NCBI RefSeq assembly: GCF_014655595.1
Contig: NZ_BNBL01000002.1
Coordinates: forward strand, 186,001 to 250,000
Source: Streptomyces griseocarneus
GTDB taxonomy: Bacteria > Actinomycetota > Actinomycetes > Streptomycetales > Streptomycetaceae
Length of the DNA stretch: 64,000 nucleotides
Direction of reading: 5' to 3'
Part shown: positions 8,418 through 16,187 of the stretch, piece by piece
How the letters are laid out: every line of letters begins with the position of its first letter
Position numbering within the stretch: position 1 is the first letter of the stretch
Made by a program: the position numbers and the translations under genes
Notes under the pieces: generated by a model
What the model was told of the DNA's origin: nothing
Database searches by the model: none
The model's input: only the letters and a program-made list of their open reading frames with translations

Positions 8418-8585
8418 GCCTGCGAAAGATGACCTGTCGGGTTCGGGCTGCGAAGTTGCCCGGCCACCGTTGTGGCTTCACCCCTAGAACCACCGACCTC
8501 GTGGTTCGTACCGCTTGGGTCTCCCGCTCCTGCCGATCCATCAATTCGATTCCGCACCCGGTGCGGCGGCAGGACTCGGCGTCCG
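8418..8585 (-). promoter_or_regulatory. c-di-AMP (ydaO-yuaA) riboswitch
   Basis: Read on the minus strand, the leader shows the conserved ydaO-yuaA pattern: gccgagtcctgcc, ggcaggagcgggagacccaa, aggggtgaagcc, then gcccgaacccgacaggtca and cgcaggcgg immediately before the gene. In actinobacteria this aptamer controls cell-wall hydrolases of the resuscitation and NlpC/P60 types. It normally acts as an off switch when c-di-AMP is high. Boundaries are approximate. The ~200 bp from here to 8799 holds only the presumed promoter; I see no gene. Confidence 0.9.
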
Positions 8586-8799
8586 CCCGGGTCGCCCGCC
8601 TCTGTGACGGGATCTTGTGTTCGGTGAGAGATCCTGCACCATCAATCGCTCAAATTCGGTGCCCAAACGGTCATCTGTGAACTTCTTCACTTCGGATGCA
8701 AACCCGGAACCGTGGTATTCCCAGGGCCGCCGAACTGGCGGTAAACCCTTGTGCCCACTGGTTTCCGAAGCAATGGAATGAATGGCTCCGCAGAGGCCG

Positions 8800-9678
8800 T
8801 CAGCAGGGGCGCCGCCATGCGTCGAGGTCCAGGTTCTTCTTCATCGAACTGAGCCCGAGCCGCTTGGCCGTGTCGCAGAAATCCCCCGGAGGGAGTTCGT
8901 ATTCGACGTGGAAGACCGCTTTGTTCCGTTTCACGAAGGGCGTCAGCTTCTCGCACTCGTCGTACTGTGCGCACTGTTCGTTCACCGCGAAGTCGAAGTC
9001 GCGCACCAGCTGGGGGATCTGCTCCAGGTCGTTCTTCAGCCCCACCGCGAGCCCGCGCTCGTGCGCCAGCTCCGCCAGCATCCGGTTGAACGCCAGCTGG
9101 TGCTCGGCCGTCAGCGGAAAGCCGGTGCGATTGCGGAATCCCTCCGTCAGATCCGGCTCGACCGCGTCGAAGCCCTTCTGCCGGCACATGTCGATACGGG
9201 CCGCCATGATCGGCCGCAGTACGTCGAGACGGCGGATGTCCAGCCATTTCTCGCCGTCCCAGCCCTTGTTGTTCTTCCCCAGCACCGCCGCGGGGAACTT
9301 CCCCTTGTCGGGACGGAAGTTCTCCCACGCCCCCGCGTTGATGTAACAGATCACCTTGCGGCCGCGGTCGTGCAACCGCGCCACCGTCTCCGCGGAGTTC
9401 TCGAAGCCGTCGATGTCGTAGACGGGCACGTCCACGGAGGTGTCCACGCGCCCGCCGAGCTGCCACTGCCAGCGGGTGCCCGGCTTCGGCTGCCACCGCC
9501 CGGACGGCTGGGCCGGCGTGCCGTCCGGCGTGGGGGCGGTCGTCATCCGGTCCGTGGGCGCCTGTGCCTCCGCCTCCGGCTCCTCGCCGCCGCCGTCGTC
9601 GGACGGGGGCGAGGAGGAACACCCCGCGAGGACCAGGAGCAGCACCCCGAGCACCCCGGCCCGCCGCGCCCCCCTCAC
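8800..9678 (-). CDS. lipoprotein endo-alpha-1,4-polygalactosaminidase (GH114)
   Basis: A 292-aa lipoprotein. The lipobox LLLVLAGC lies in the first ~22 residues, followed by an acidic linker and a GH114 barrel from about residue 65: TRWQWQLGG, VPVYDIDGF, VICYINAGAWE, GFDAVEPDLTEGF (catalytic acidic region), AVGLKND. The family cuts alpha-1,4-linked galactosamine polymers; the fungal member Ega3 does so in the galactosaminogalactan cluster. GTG 9678 follows gggggg and overlaps the upstream stop by 4 bp. As last gene of the operon it probably trims the polymer outside the cell. Confidence 0.9.
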   Translation of the reverse strand: MRGARRAGVLGVLLLVLAGCSSSPPSDDGGGEEPEAEAQAPTDRMTTAPTPDGTPAQPSGRWQPKPGTRWQWQLGGRVDTSVDVPVYDIDGFENSAETVARLHDRGRKVICYINAGAWENFRPDKGKFPAAVLGKNNKGWDGEKWLDIRRLDVLRPIMAARIDMCRQKGFDAVEPDLTEGFRNRTGFPLTAEHQLAFNRMLAELAHERGLAVGLKNDLEQIPQLVRDFDFAVNEQCAQYDECEKLTPFVKRNKAVFHVEYELPPGDFCDTAKRLGLSSMKKNLDLDAWRRPC

Positions 9679-10382
9679 CGGGCACCCCCCGTCGTCCCGG
9701 CCGCCGTCAGGGGCGCGGTCCGCCACGGGTTGGCCCCCGTCCCCGGCACCGCGCAGTGCACTCCGGCACCCCGCCCGCCGGCCGTCCGGGCCACCAGCGC
9801 CGCGGCGTCCTCGGGCACCCCGTAGACCAGGTGGCAGAAGCGCGCCGGCGGATGGTCGGCGGTCCACCGCGGCACGCGGGACCGCCGGTACTCCTCCCAC
9901 GTGCCCTCGAACGTCACCAGCAGATCGGCCAGTGCCGCGTAGCCCGGGTCGGGATGCGTCCCCGGGTTGAGCACCGCCGTCCGCGCGCCCAGCACCCGGG
10001 CGGCCGTCACCAGGCGGCGGTAGCGCGGCAGCTGTGCCGCGTGCGCCGGTACCTGGTCGAGGAAGACCCCGTCCACGCCGTACCACCTGCGGTGCCGGTG
10101 GACGTCGGCCACCACCGCGCGGGCCGGGCGGCGGCCGTAGCCGGTGTCGACGTAGCCCAGCAGCGGCACCCCCGCGCCGCGCAGCCGGCCGGCGGCGGCC
10201 CGGAAGTCCGCGTCGGGCCGCCCGCCGGGGCCGTCGGCCACGTTGAGCACGACGGCGTGCAGGCGGGGCGCGGCCTCGAGCAGCGCCTCCCACTCCCCGG
10301 GGTGCGTCGCCGGATGGACGTACAGCGGCACCAGCAGCCGCTGCCCGTCGTCCGGCGACGCCTCACGCGTGGTCCCCTTCAT
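9675..10382 (-). CDS. spherulin-4 / Sph3-type glycoside hydrolase (GH135-like)
   Basis: A 235-aa protein of the spherulation-specific family 4, whose characterised fungal member Sph3 (GH135) hydrolyses GalNAc-rich galactosaminogalactan. Family landmarks are LLVPLYVHP, VVLNVADGPG, LLGYVDTGYG, GVFLDQVPA (Asp109) and VTFEGTWEEY (Glu159). Sph3 has an acidic DE pair at the first catalytic site where this protein has DQ. No signal peptide is visible, so location is uncertain. Both neighbours overlap it by 4 bp, so translation is probably coupled. Confidence 0.86.
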   Translation of the reverse strand: MKGTTREASPDDGQRLLVPLYVHPATHPGEWEALLEAAPRLHAVVLNVADGPGGRPDADFRAAAGRLRGAGVPLLGYVDTGYGRRPARAVVADVHRHRRWYGVDGVFLDQVPAHAAQLPRYRRLVTAARVLGARTAVLNPGTHPDPGYAALADLLVTFEGTWEEYRRSRVPRWTADHPPARFCHLVYGVPEDAAALVARTAGGRGAGVHCAVPGTGANPWRTAPLTAAGTTGGAR

Positions 10383-11296
10383 CGCGGGGACTCCGCGGCG
10401 GGGCCGGCGGCGTCGGCCCACAGGTCGGCCAGGGAGTCCTCCAGGGAGCGGGCCGGGGCCCAGTCCAGGGCACGGCCCGCGGCCGTGATGTCCGCCCGGA
10501 TCCAGGGCACGGCCGCCGAGCGCGGCGAGCCGTCGCCGTCCTCGTCGACGCGGTCCGCCACCGGCCCGCCGAAGCCCGAGGCCCGCAGCAGCCCTTCGGC
10601 GACGTCGCGGACCGGCCGGGCCGTGCCGCTGCCGATGTTCAGGATCCCGGGCAGCGGCCGGGGCGCGGTGACGGCGAGGGCGACGGCCTCGGCCACGTCC
10701 CGCGCGTCGACGAAGTCGCGGTGGGCGGAGAGGTCGCCGGTGCGCACCCGGCCGTCCGGGCCGGCCTTGCGCAGCTCGGCGGCCAGCCGGCCGGGCAGCG
10801 AGGCGGCCGGGGCGCCGGGGCCGACGGGGTTGAACACCCGCAGCACCACGGCGTCCAGGCCGGAGGCGGTCACCGCGAGGGTGCCGGCCAGCTTGGTGGC
10901 GCCGTACAGGCCCAGCGGGCGGGCCGGGTGCGCCTCGCCGACCGGCCGGTGCCCGTCGGCGGGACCGTACTCGCCGGCGGAGCCCAGGTGGATCAGCCGG
11001 GCGTCGGGGGCGGCCCGGCGCAGGGCCTCGCACAGCACGGCGGGGCCGTGGGCGTTGAGGGCGGTCAGTGACAGTGCGTCGCCGCCGACCGCGCCCACGC
11101 AGTTGACGACGGCGTCGGGTGCGGCGTCGCGCAGCGCGGCCGCGAGCGCGGCCGGGTCGGCGCCGTAGAGGTCGACGGGCACGTCGGCACCGGGGCTCCG
11201 GCCGCCGCCGAGCACCCGCGCGCCCTTCAGGGCGCGCAGGCGGTCGGCGGCGTGCCGGCCCAGGAAGCCGGTGGCGCCCAGGACGAGAATGCGCAT
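10379..11296 (-). CDS. NAD-dependent nucleotide-sugar epimerase/dehydratase
   Basis: A 305-aa extended short-chain dehydrogenase: N-terminal GATGFLG NAD-binding loop, Ser-x-x-x-Tyr-x-x-x-Lys catalytic set in LGSAGEYG and LYGATKLAG, and HRDFVDARDVA. It probably epimerises or modifies a nucleotide sugar for the adjacent polysaccharide enzymes; the exact sugar cannot be read from sequence. It lies 9 bp after the nucleotidyltransferase and overlaps the GH135 gene by 4 bp. Confidence 0.87.
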   Translation of the reverse strand: MRILVLGATGFLGRHAADRLRALKGARVLGGGRSPGADVPVDLYGADPAALAAALRDAAPDAVVNCVGAVGGDALSLTALNAHGPAVLCEALRRAAPDARLIHLGSAGEYGPADGHRPVGEAHPARPLGLYGATKLAGTLAVTASGLDAVVLRVFNPVGPGAPAASLPGRLAAELRKAGPDGRVRTGDLSAHRDFVDARDVAEAVALAVTAPRPLPGILNIGSGTARPVRDVAEGLLRASGFGGPVADRVDEDGDGSPRSAAVPWIRADITAAGRALDWAPARSLEDSLADLWADAAGPAAESPR

Positions 11297-11305
11297 CGCG
11301 GCCGG

Positions 11306-12019
11306 TCACGCTCCCTTGATCAGCAGGTCGCGGCGTACGGAGAACTCGGCGTTGGCCCGGTCGTAGTCGTCGGGGCGTCCGATGTCGAGCCAGTAGCCGT
11401 CGAACTCGTAGGCGTTGGGCGGGGTGTTCGCCTCCAGCAGGTCGAGCACGAGCTCGTCGAAGCCGAGGGGCAGCCCGGGGGTGTAGCGGTCGAGGGCGCT
11501 ACGGGAGACTCCGTAGACGCCCATGGAGACGCGGTAGTCCATGCTCGGCTTCTCCGCGAAGCCCACGACGCGGCCGGAGTCGGTGGTCAGCACCCCGAAG
11601 TCGATGTTCACCGTGCGGGCGTAGGTGGCGATGGTCAGCGGCGCGCCGGAGGCGATGTGGTCGCCGAGCACGTCGCCGAAGTCGAGGTCGGTGAGGATGT
11701 CGCCGTTCATGACCAGGAAGTGCTCGGGCAGCCGGTCGGTCATGGTCAGCAGCGGCCCCATGGTGCCCAGGGGGCTCTCCTCGGTGGTGTAGTCGACGTC
11801 GATGCCCCACTGGGAGCCGTCGCCGACGTAGGCGCGGATGATGTGGCCGAGGTGGCCGATGGCCAGGGTGCAGCTGGTGAACCCGGCGCAGGCCAGCTGG
11901 CGCATGACGATCTCGAGGATGGCGTGCTGGTCGCCGATGGGCACCAGGGGCTTGGGCAGTGCGGTGGTGTACGGGCGAAGCCGGACGCCCTTGCCTCCGG
12001 CCAGGATGACTGCGTGCAT
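11306..12019 (-). CDS. sugar-1-phosphate nucleotidyltransferase
   Basis: A 237-aa NTP-transferase (RfbA/GalU-like fold). The nucleotide-binding LAGGKGVRLRPYT sits at the N-terminus with TALPKPLVPIGD. The metal-binding Asp is in FLVMNGDILTDLDF, and the sugar site is near GFAEKPSM. It activates a sugar 1-phosphate to an NDP-sugar in the cytosol. No C-terminal acetyltransferase domain is present. Placed after the LegB-like dehydratase, so it probably supplies that enzyme's NDP-sugar. Which nucleotide is used is unknown. Confidence 0.9.
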   Translation of the reverse strand: MHAVILAGGKGVRLRPYTTALPKPLVPIGDQHAILEIVMRQLACAGFTSCTLAIGHLGHIIRAYVGDGSQWGIDVDYTTEESPLGTMGPLLTMTDRLPEHFLVMNGDILTDLDFGDVLGDHIASGAPLTIATYARTVNIDFGVLTTDSGRVVGFAEKPSMDYRVSMGVYGVSRSALDRYTPGLPLGFDELVLDLLEANTPPNAYEFDGYWLDIGRPDDYDRANAEFSVRRDLLIKGA

Positions 12020-12063
12020 GGGGTGCCGTTCCTCTCTCGTGCCGCGTGGGTTGGGGTGGAACG

Positions 12064-13065
12064 TCAGACGTTGTAGATGCCGGTCTTGTACCGGCCGAGG
12101 TTGACCGGGTCGCGGAAGAACGCGACGGTCTCGGCGAGTCCTTCCTCGAGGGTGTGGGCCGGGGCCCAGCCGGTGGCCGCCCGCAGCCGGGAGGCGTCGG
12201 CGACCAGGCGCATCACCTCGGAGTTCGCGGGGCGCACGCGCTGGGCGTCCTCCGTGACCTCGAGCTCGGCGTCCATGAGCTTGCCGATCAGGGTGACGAG
12301 GTCGCCGATGGAGATCTCCTCGCCGGTGCCGGAGTTGAAGGTGCGGCCGACGACGTCGTCGGCGGGCGCGGTGCCGACGGCCCGGAAGGCGGCGACGGTG
12401 TCCTTGACGTAGCTGAAGTCGCGGGTGGGGCGCAGGTCGCCGAGGGTGATGGCGCGCTGCCCGGCGGCGACCTGGCCGATGACCGTGGGGATCACCGCGC
12501 GCATGGACTGGCGCGGGCCGAAGGTGTTGAAGGGGCGCAGGGTGACCACGGGCAGCCCGAAGCTGGCGTGGTAGCTGTCGGCCAGCCGGTCCCCGCCGGC
12601 CTTGGAGGCGGCGTAGGGCGACTGGGTGTTGATGGGGTGGTCCTCGCTGATCGGCACGGTCCGGGCCGTGCCGTAGGTCTCGCTCGTGGAGGTGTGCACC
12701 AGGCGCGGGATGCCCAGGTGCCGTACGGCCTCCAGGACGTTGAGGGTGCCGGTGACGTTGGTCTCGACGTAGCTGTGCGGGGCCCGGTAGGAGTACGGGA
12801 TGGCGATCAGCGCGGCCAGGTGGTAGACGGCCTCGGCCCCGGTCACCAGCCCGGTGACGGAGCCGGGGTCGCGGACGTCGCCGAGCACGACCTCCACGTT
12901 GTCCATCACCTCGGCGGGCAGGTCCTCGAGCCAGCCGAAGGACGAGAACGAGTTGTACTGGACCATCGCGCGCACCCGGTGGCCGTCGGCGACCAGCGCC
13001 TCGACCAGGTGCGATCCGATGAACCCTTCGGCTCCGGTGACGGCGACGAGTGCCGGTGCGGACAT
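12064..13065 (-). CDS. LegB-like NAD-dependent 4,6-dehydratase (extended SDR)
   Basis: A 333-aa extended SDR: TGAEGFIGSHL (NAD loop), HLAALIAIPYSY, TSTSETYGTA with SPYAASKAGGD (catalytic Thr/Tyr/Lys), LRPFNTFGPRQ and PTRDFSYVKDT. The VRAMVQYNSFSSFGWLED segment and overall pattern resemble the LegB group, which converts NDP-GlcNAc to 4-keto-6-deoxy sugars. A 4-epimerase is possible but less likely. It sits between the membrane protein and the nucleotidyltransferase in the exopolysaccharide operon, so it is presumed to shape the donor sugar. Confidence 0.85.
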   Translation of the reverse strand: MSAPALVAVTGAEGFIGSHLVEALVADGHRVRAMVQYNSFSSFGWLEDLPAEVMDNVEVVLGDVRDPGSVTGLVTGAEAVYHLAALIAIPYSYRAPHSYVETNVTGTLNVLEAVRHLGIPRLVHTSTSETYGTARTVPISEDHPINTQSPYAASKAGGDRLADSYHASFGLPVVTLRPFNTFGPRQSMRAVIPTVIGQVAAGQRAITLGDLRPTRDFSYVKDTVAAFRAVGTAPADDVVGRTFNSGTGEEISIGDLVTLIGKLMDAELEVTEDAQRVRPANSEVMRLVADASRLRAATGWAPAHTLEEGLAETVAFFRDPVNLGRYKTGIYNV

Positions 13066-13153
13066 GAGCGGTCTCCTCTGGCATGACGGGCGGAGCAGGA
13101 ATGCGGAACAGGGACGGAACGGAACGAGGTGCCGTGGTTCAGCGGTGCGTGGT

Positions 13154-14608
13154 TCAGCGGTGCGTGGTGATCCGTCCGAGCAGGACGGTGGCGGCGGCCA
13201 GCAGCCCGGCGGCCGCGCCGGTACAGATCACAACCTGGTCGGTGGTCGGCACGGAGATCCGCAGGCCGAGGGCGGCGGTCTCGGCGCCGGCGGCGCCGAG
13301 GCAGAGCAGGGCCGGCAGCCATCCGATGCCGTAGGCCTGGAGCAGCAGCCCGGTCCACAGCACCGCCCCGAGCGCCAGCAGTGCCGTCAGGCGAGGTGCG
13401 GACAGCGGCGGGTCGTCGGGCCACAGGGCGGAGACGGCCAGGGTCAGCACGGTCAGCGCCGCGAGGTAGCCGGCGACGCACAGCGTGAGCACGCGGCCCA
13501 CGCGCAGCAGCAGTCCGCCGGTGCTCGTCGAGGCGGCGAGCGCGGCCAGGGCCAGCCCGCGGCAGCGGTAGAGCAGCCATTCCGCCACCCCCATGCTGAG
13601 GGTGAGGGCGAGGACGGCGGGCCCGCTCGCGCCGCCGTGGTGCCCGACGAGCACGTCGCCGAGCGCCGCGATGGTGGTGAGCGTGCCGCAGCCCAGGCCG
13701 AACAGGCCGTACGGGACGGAGGCGCCCAGCGGTGGCCCGGCCTGCCCGGGGGGCCGCTCGCCCTCCGCCCGGCGGGCCCGGACGATCTCGTAGACGGCGG
13801 CGAAGAGCGCGCCGCCGGCCGTGGCCAGCAGCAGGACGACGCCCACCACGGACGGCGGCCGGGCGAGCAGGACCACCGCGCCGCCGGTCGCGGTCGGCAG
13901 CAGGGCGAGCAGCAGGAGCCGCTCCCGGCCGAGCACCAGCAGGGCCGTGGCCGCCGCGAGGTAGAGCACCTGGCCGACGCCGAAGGCGAGCGTCCCGGGC
14001 GGCGCCGGGAGCGCGAGGGCCGCGCCGGTGGCGAGCAGGACGCCCAGCGGGGCCCCCACGGCCAGGCAGCGGGCGGCCGCGCCCCGGCCGCCGGCCGCCA
14101 GCCGGAGGTACGCGCGGTGGGCGAGGGCCTGGTTCCAGGCCCAGGCCACCAGCGCGGAGGCGATGAGCGCCCCGGTCCCGGCGGGCAGCCCGAAACGGTC
14201 CTGCCCGCCGTTCATCAGGGGGGAGCCGAGCGTGTAGCCGAAGCCCGGGAGGGTGAACACCAGGGACCGCAGCAGGAACTGGCCGGGCTTCACCTTCCAG
14301 GGGTCGGGCCGGGGCTCCGGCTCGGGGTGGCTGCGCGGGACGCGGGCGAAGAGCTCGGCCGCGAGCTCGAAGGCGTCGGCGCGCCCGTAGCGCTCGGCGA
14401 TCTGCTCGCCGGTGAGCCCGTCGGCCTCCAGCACGGCGGCGATCTCGTCGGGGTGGACGGCCGCCGCGCAGACGGCGGCCAGTTCCTGGGCGAGTTCGTC
14501 GACCGGGTCGGCGGCCCACCGCGGCCGGTGGCGCACGGACACCGGCGCGACGGCGAGGTCATGGGCCGGCTCGGGCTCCTCCGGCAGCAGGCGCAGCAGT
14601 CCGCTCAT
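13154..14608 (-). CDS. polytopic membrane protein, possible polysaccharide transporter/flippase
   Basis: A 484-aa protein with a ~110-residue soluble N-terminal part (mostly helical, acidic) followed by about 11-12 hydrophobic helices. I recognise no family motif. It overlaps the PelF-type glycosyltransferase by 4 bp (ATGA). In Pel loci PelF is paired with PelG, a 12-helix transporter of about this size, so an analogous role in moving or scaffolding the polymer is a reasonable inference. Residues 105-125 (WKVKPGQFLLRSLVFTLPGF) mark the entry to the membrane part. Confidence 0.75.
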   Translation of the reverse strand: MSGLLRLLPEEPEPAHDLAVAPVSVRHRPRWAADPVDELAQELAAVCAAAVHPDEIAAVLEADGLTGEQIAERYGRADAFELAAELFARVPRSHPEPEPRPDPWKVKPGQFLLRSLVFTLPGFGYTLGSPLMNGGQDRFGLPAGTGALIASALVAWAWNQALAHRAYLRLAAGGRGAAARCLAVGAPLGVLLATGAALALPAPPGTLAFGVGQVLYLAAATALLVLGRERLLLLALLPTATGGAVVLLARPPSVVGVVLLLATAGGALFAAVYEIVRARRAEGERPPGQAGPPLGASVPYGLFGLGCGTLTTIAALGDVLVGHHGGASGPAVLALTLSMGVAEWLLYRCRGLALAALAASTSTGGLLLRVGRVLTLCVAGYLAALTVLTLAVSALWPDDPPLSAPRLTALLALGAVLWTGLLLQAYGIGWLPALLCLGAAGAETAALGLRISVPTTDQVVICTGAAAGLLAAATVLLGRITTHR

Positions 14609-16122
14609 CCGGCACCGCCCGCGGCCATGGCCATGACGGGTGCGGGCCGTGCGAGGGGCATGTGCGCGGGCACGGGCTGCCGCAGTCCGGCGAGGTCGTG
14701 GTAGATGTCGCGGAAGGCGCTGATGGTCTGCCGGAGGGTGAACTGCTCGATGACGCGCAGCCGCGCGGCCTCGCCCATCCGTGCCCGCAGGCCAGGGTCC
14801 CTCAGCAGGGTCAGTGCCGCCCGCGCCATGCCTTGCGGGTCGCGCGGCGGTACGACCAGGCCGCTGTCGCCGACGGCCTCCCGGACCCCGCCCACGTCGG
14901 TGGAGACGGTGGCCCGTCCGCACGACATGGCCTCGATCAGGGTGAAGGGGAAGCCTTCGCTGATGCTGGAGAGCATCACCACGTTCCCGGCCGCGTAGGC
15001 GTCGCGGATGTCCTCGACGCGGCCCTCGAAGGTGACGGCGTCGCCCACGCCGAGCTCGGTGGCCAGGTTCTCGCAGGCTGTGCGGTAGCCCTCCCCGCCG
15101 CGCGGGGTGCCGCCGAAGAGCCGCAGCCGCGCGTCGGGGATCTCGGCCCGTACCAGCGCGAAGGCGCGGATGAGCGTCTCCAGGCCCTTGATGGGGTCGA
15201 CCCGGCCCGCCCAGCTGAGCGTCGGCACGTCGGGCTCGGGCCCGGCGGGCGGGAACGCGGCGGGGTCGACGCCGTTGTAGACGGTGCGGATGCGGTCGGA
15301 CGGGGTGCCGCCGTGCTCCTCCCAGCGCCGGTTGTAGCGGTTGCCCGGGGTGACGAGCGCCGCGCTGCGGTAGCTCTCCACGGCGAGCATCCGGAACAGC
15401 CCGAGCATCAGCGCCTTGACCGGCCAGCGGTAGGGCTCGGCGCGGAAGCCCAGGTAGCGCTCGCGGAGGTAGATGCCGTGCTCGGTGAGCAGGAACGGGG
15501 TGCCGTAACGGTGGTGGGCGACCAGCCCGGGCAGGGTGGCCAGCCCCCCGCTCACCGCGTGGGTGATCCCCTCGGCGGGGGGCCGCGCGGCGAGCGGGCG
15601 CAGGGCGTGCTCGAGCAGGTCGGTGGCGGTCAGCGCGTCGTGGAGCGTGGGGCGCGCGGCGGCGGTGGCCAGGCCGGGCCGGTTCCAGACGCGGGTGAGC
15701 AGGCGGACGGCCTCCTCGCCGCGCAGGGCGGCGAAGAGCGTGCCCTCGGTGGCGTGGTCGGCGAGGCGGTAGAAGGCGCGGGCGAAGTGGTGCTCCCGCG
15801 CGGGGTCGAGGAGGGCCAGCAGGAAGAGTTCGTAGGCGGTGAGGAAGCGGCGCAGCTGCCTGCCGCGCGGGGCGCGCCCGGCGGGCGGCGGCCCCCACAG
15901 GGGGACGGCGTCCACCCCGCGGACGTGGCCGGGCGGCTGCCAGGCGAGCGGTTCCCGGCCGGTGCCGGTGACGGCTATGACGCGGAAGTCGACGTCGGGC
16001 ATCCCCTGGACGAGTTGGTCGCACCACACGCTCACCCCGCCGTGGCTGTGCGGGTAGGTCCCCTCGGTGAGCAGGGTCACCGAGGGCGTGGCGGACGCCG
16101 GTTCAACTGACGGTCCGTGCAT
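14605..16122 (-). CDS. pelF: PelF-type glycosyltransferase (GT4, DUF3492)
   Basis: A 505-aa cytosolic glycosyltransferase. The N-terminal PelF/DUF3492 domain begins with TEGTYPHSHGGVSVW (residues 19-33) and includes HAVSGGLATLPG and LLTEHGIYLRER; the GT4 catalytic domain has VTPGNRYNRRW, TLSWAGRVDPIKGLETLI and the E-x7-E motif SEGFPFTLIEAMSCG. PelF uses UDP-GalNAc in the characterised Pel system, so an N-acetylgalactosamine polymer is suggested here. ATG 16122 follows ggagag. It sits between the secreted deacetylase and the membrane protein. Confidence 0.92.
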   Translation of the reverse strand: MHGPSVEPASATPSVTLLTEGTYPHSHGGVSVWCDQLVQGMPDVDFRVIAVTGTGREPLAWQPPGHVRGVDAVPLWGPPPAGRAPRGRQLRRFLTAYELFLLALLDPAREHHFARAFYRLADHATEGTLFAALRGEEAVRLLTRVWNRPGLATAAARPTLHDALTATDLLEHALRPLAARPPAEGITHAVSGGLATLPGLVAHHRYGTPFLLTEHGIYLRERYLGFRAEPYRWPVKALMLGLFRMLAVESYRSAALVTPGNRYNRRWEEHGGTPSDRIRTVYNGVDPAAFPPAGPEPDVPTLSWAGRVDPIKGLETLIRAFALVRAEIPDARLRLFGGTPRGGEGYRTACENLATELGVGDAVTFEGRVEDIRDAYAAGNVVMLSSISEGFPFTLIEAMSCGRATVSTDVGGVREAVGDSGLVVPPRDPQGMARAALTLLRDPGLRARMGEAARLRVIEQFTLRQTISAFRDIYHDLAGLRQPVPAHMPLARPAPVMAMAAGGAG

Positions 16123-16187
16123 GAAAGTCGGTTCTCTCCAGACAGACGGTGCGGCGATGGGCGGGTCAGCACGGGCACGGTCCCGGC

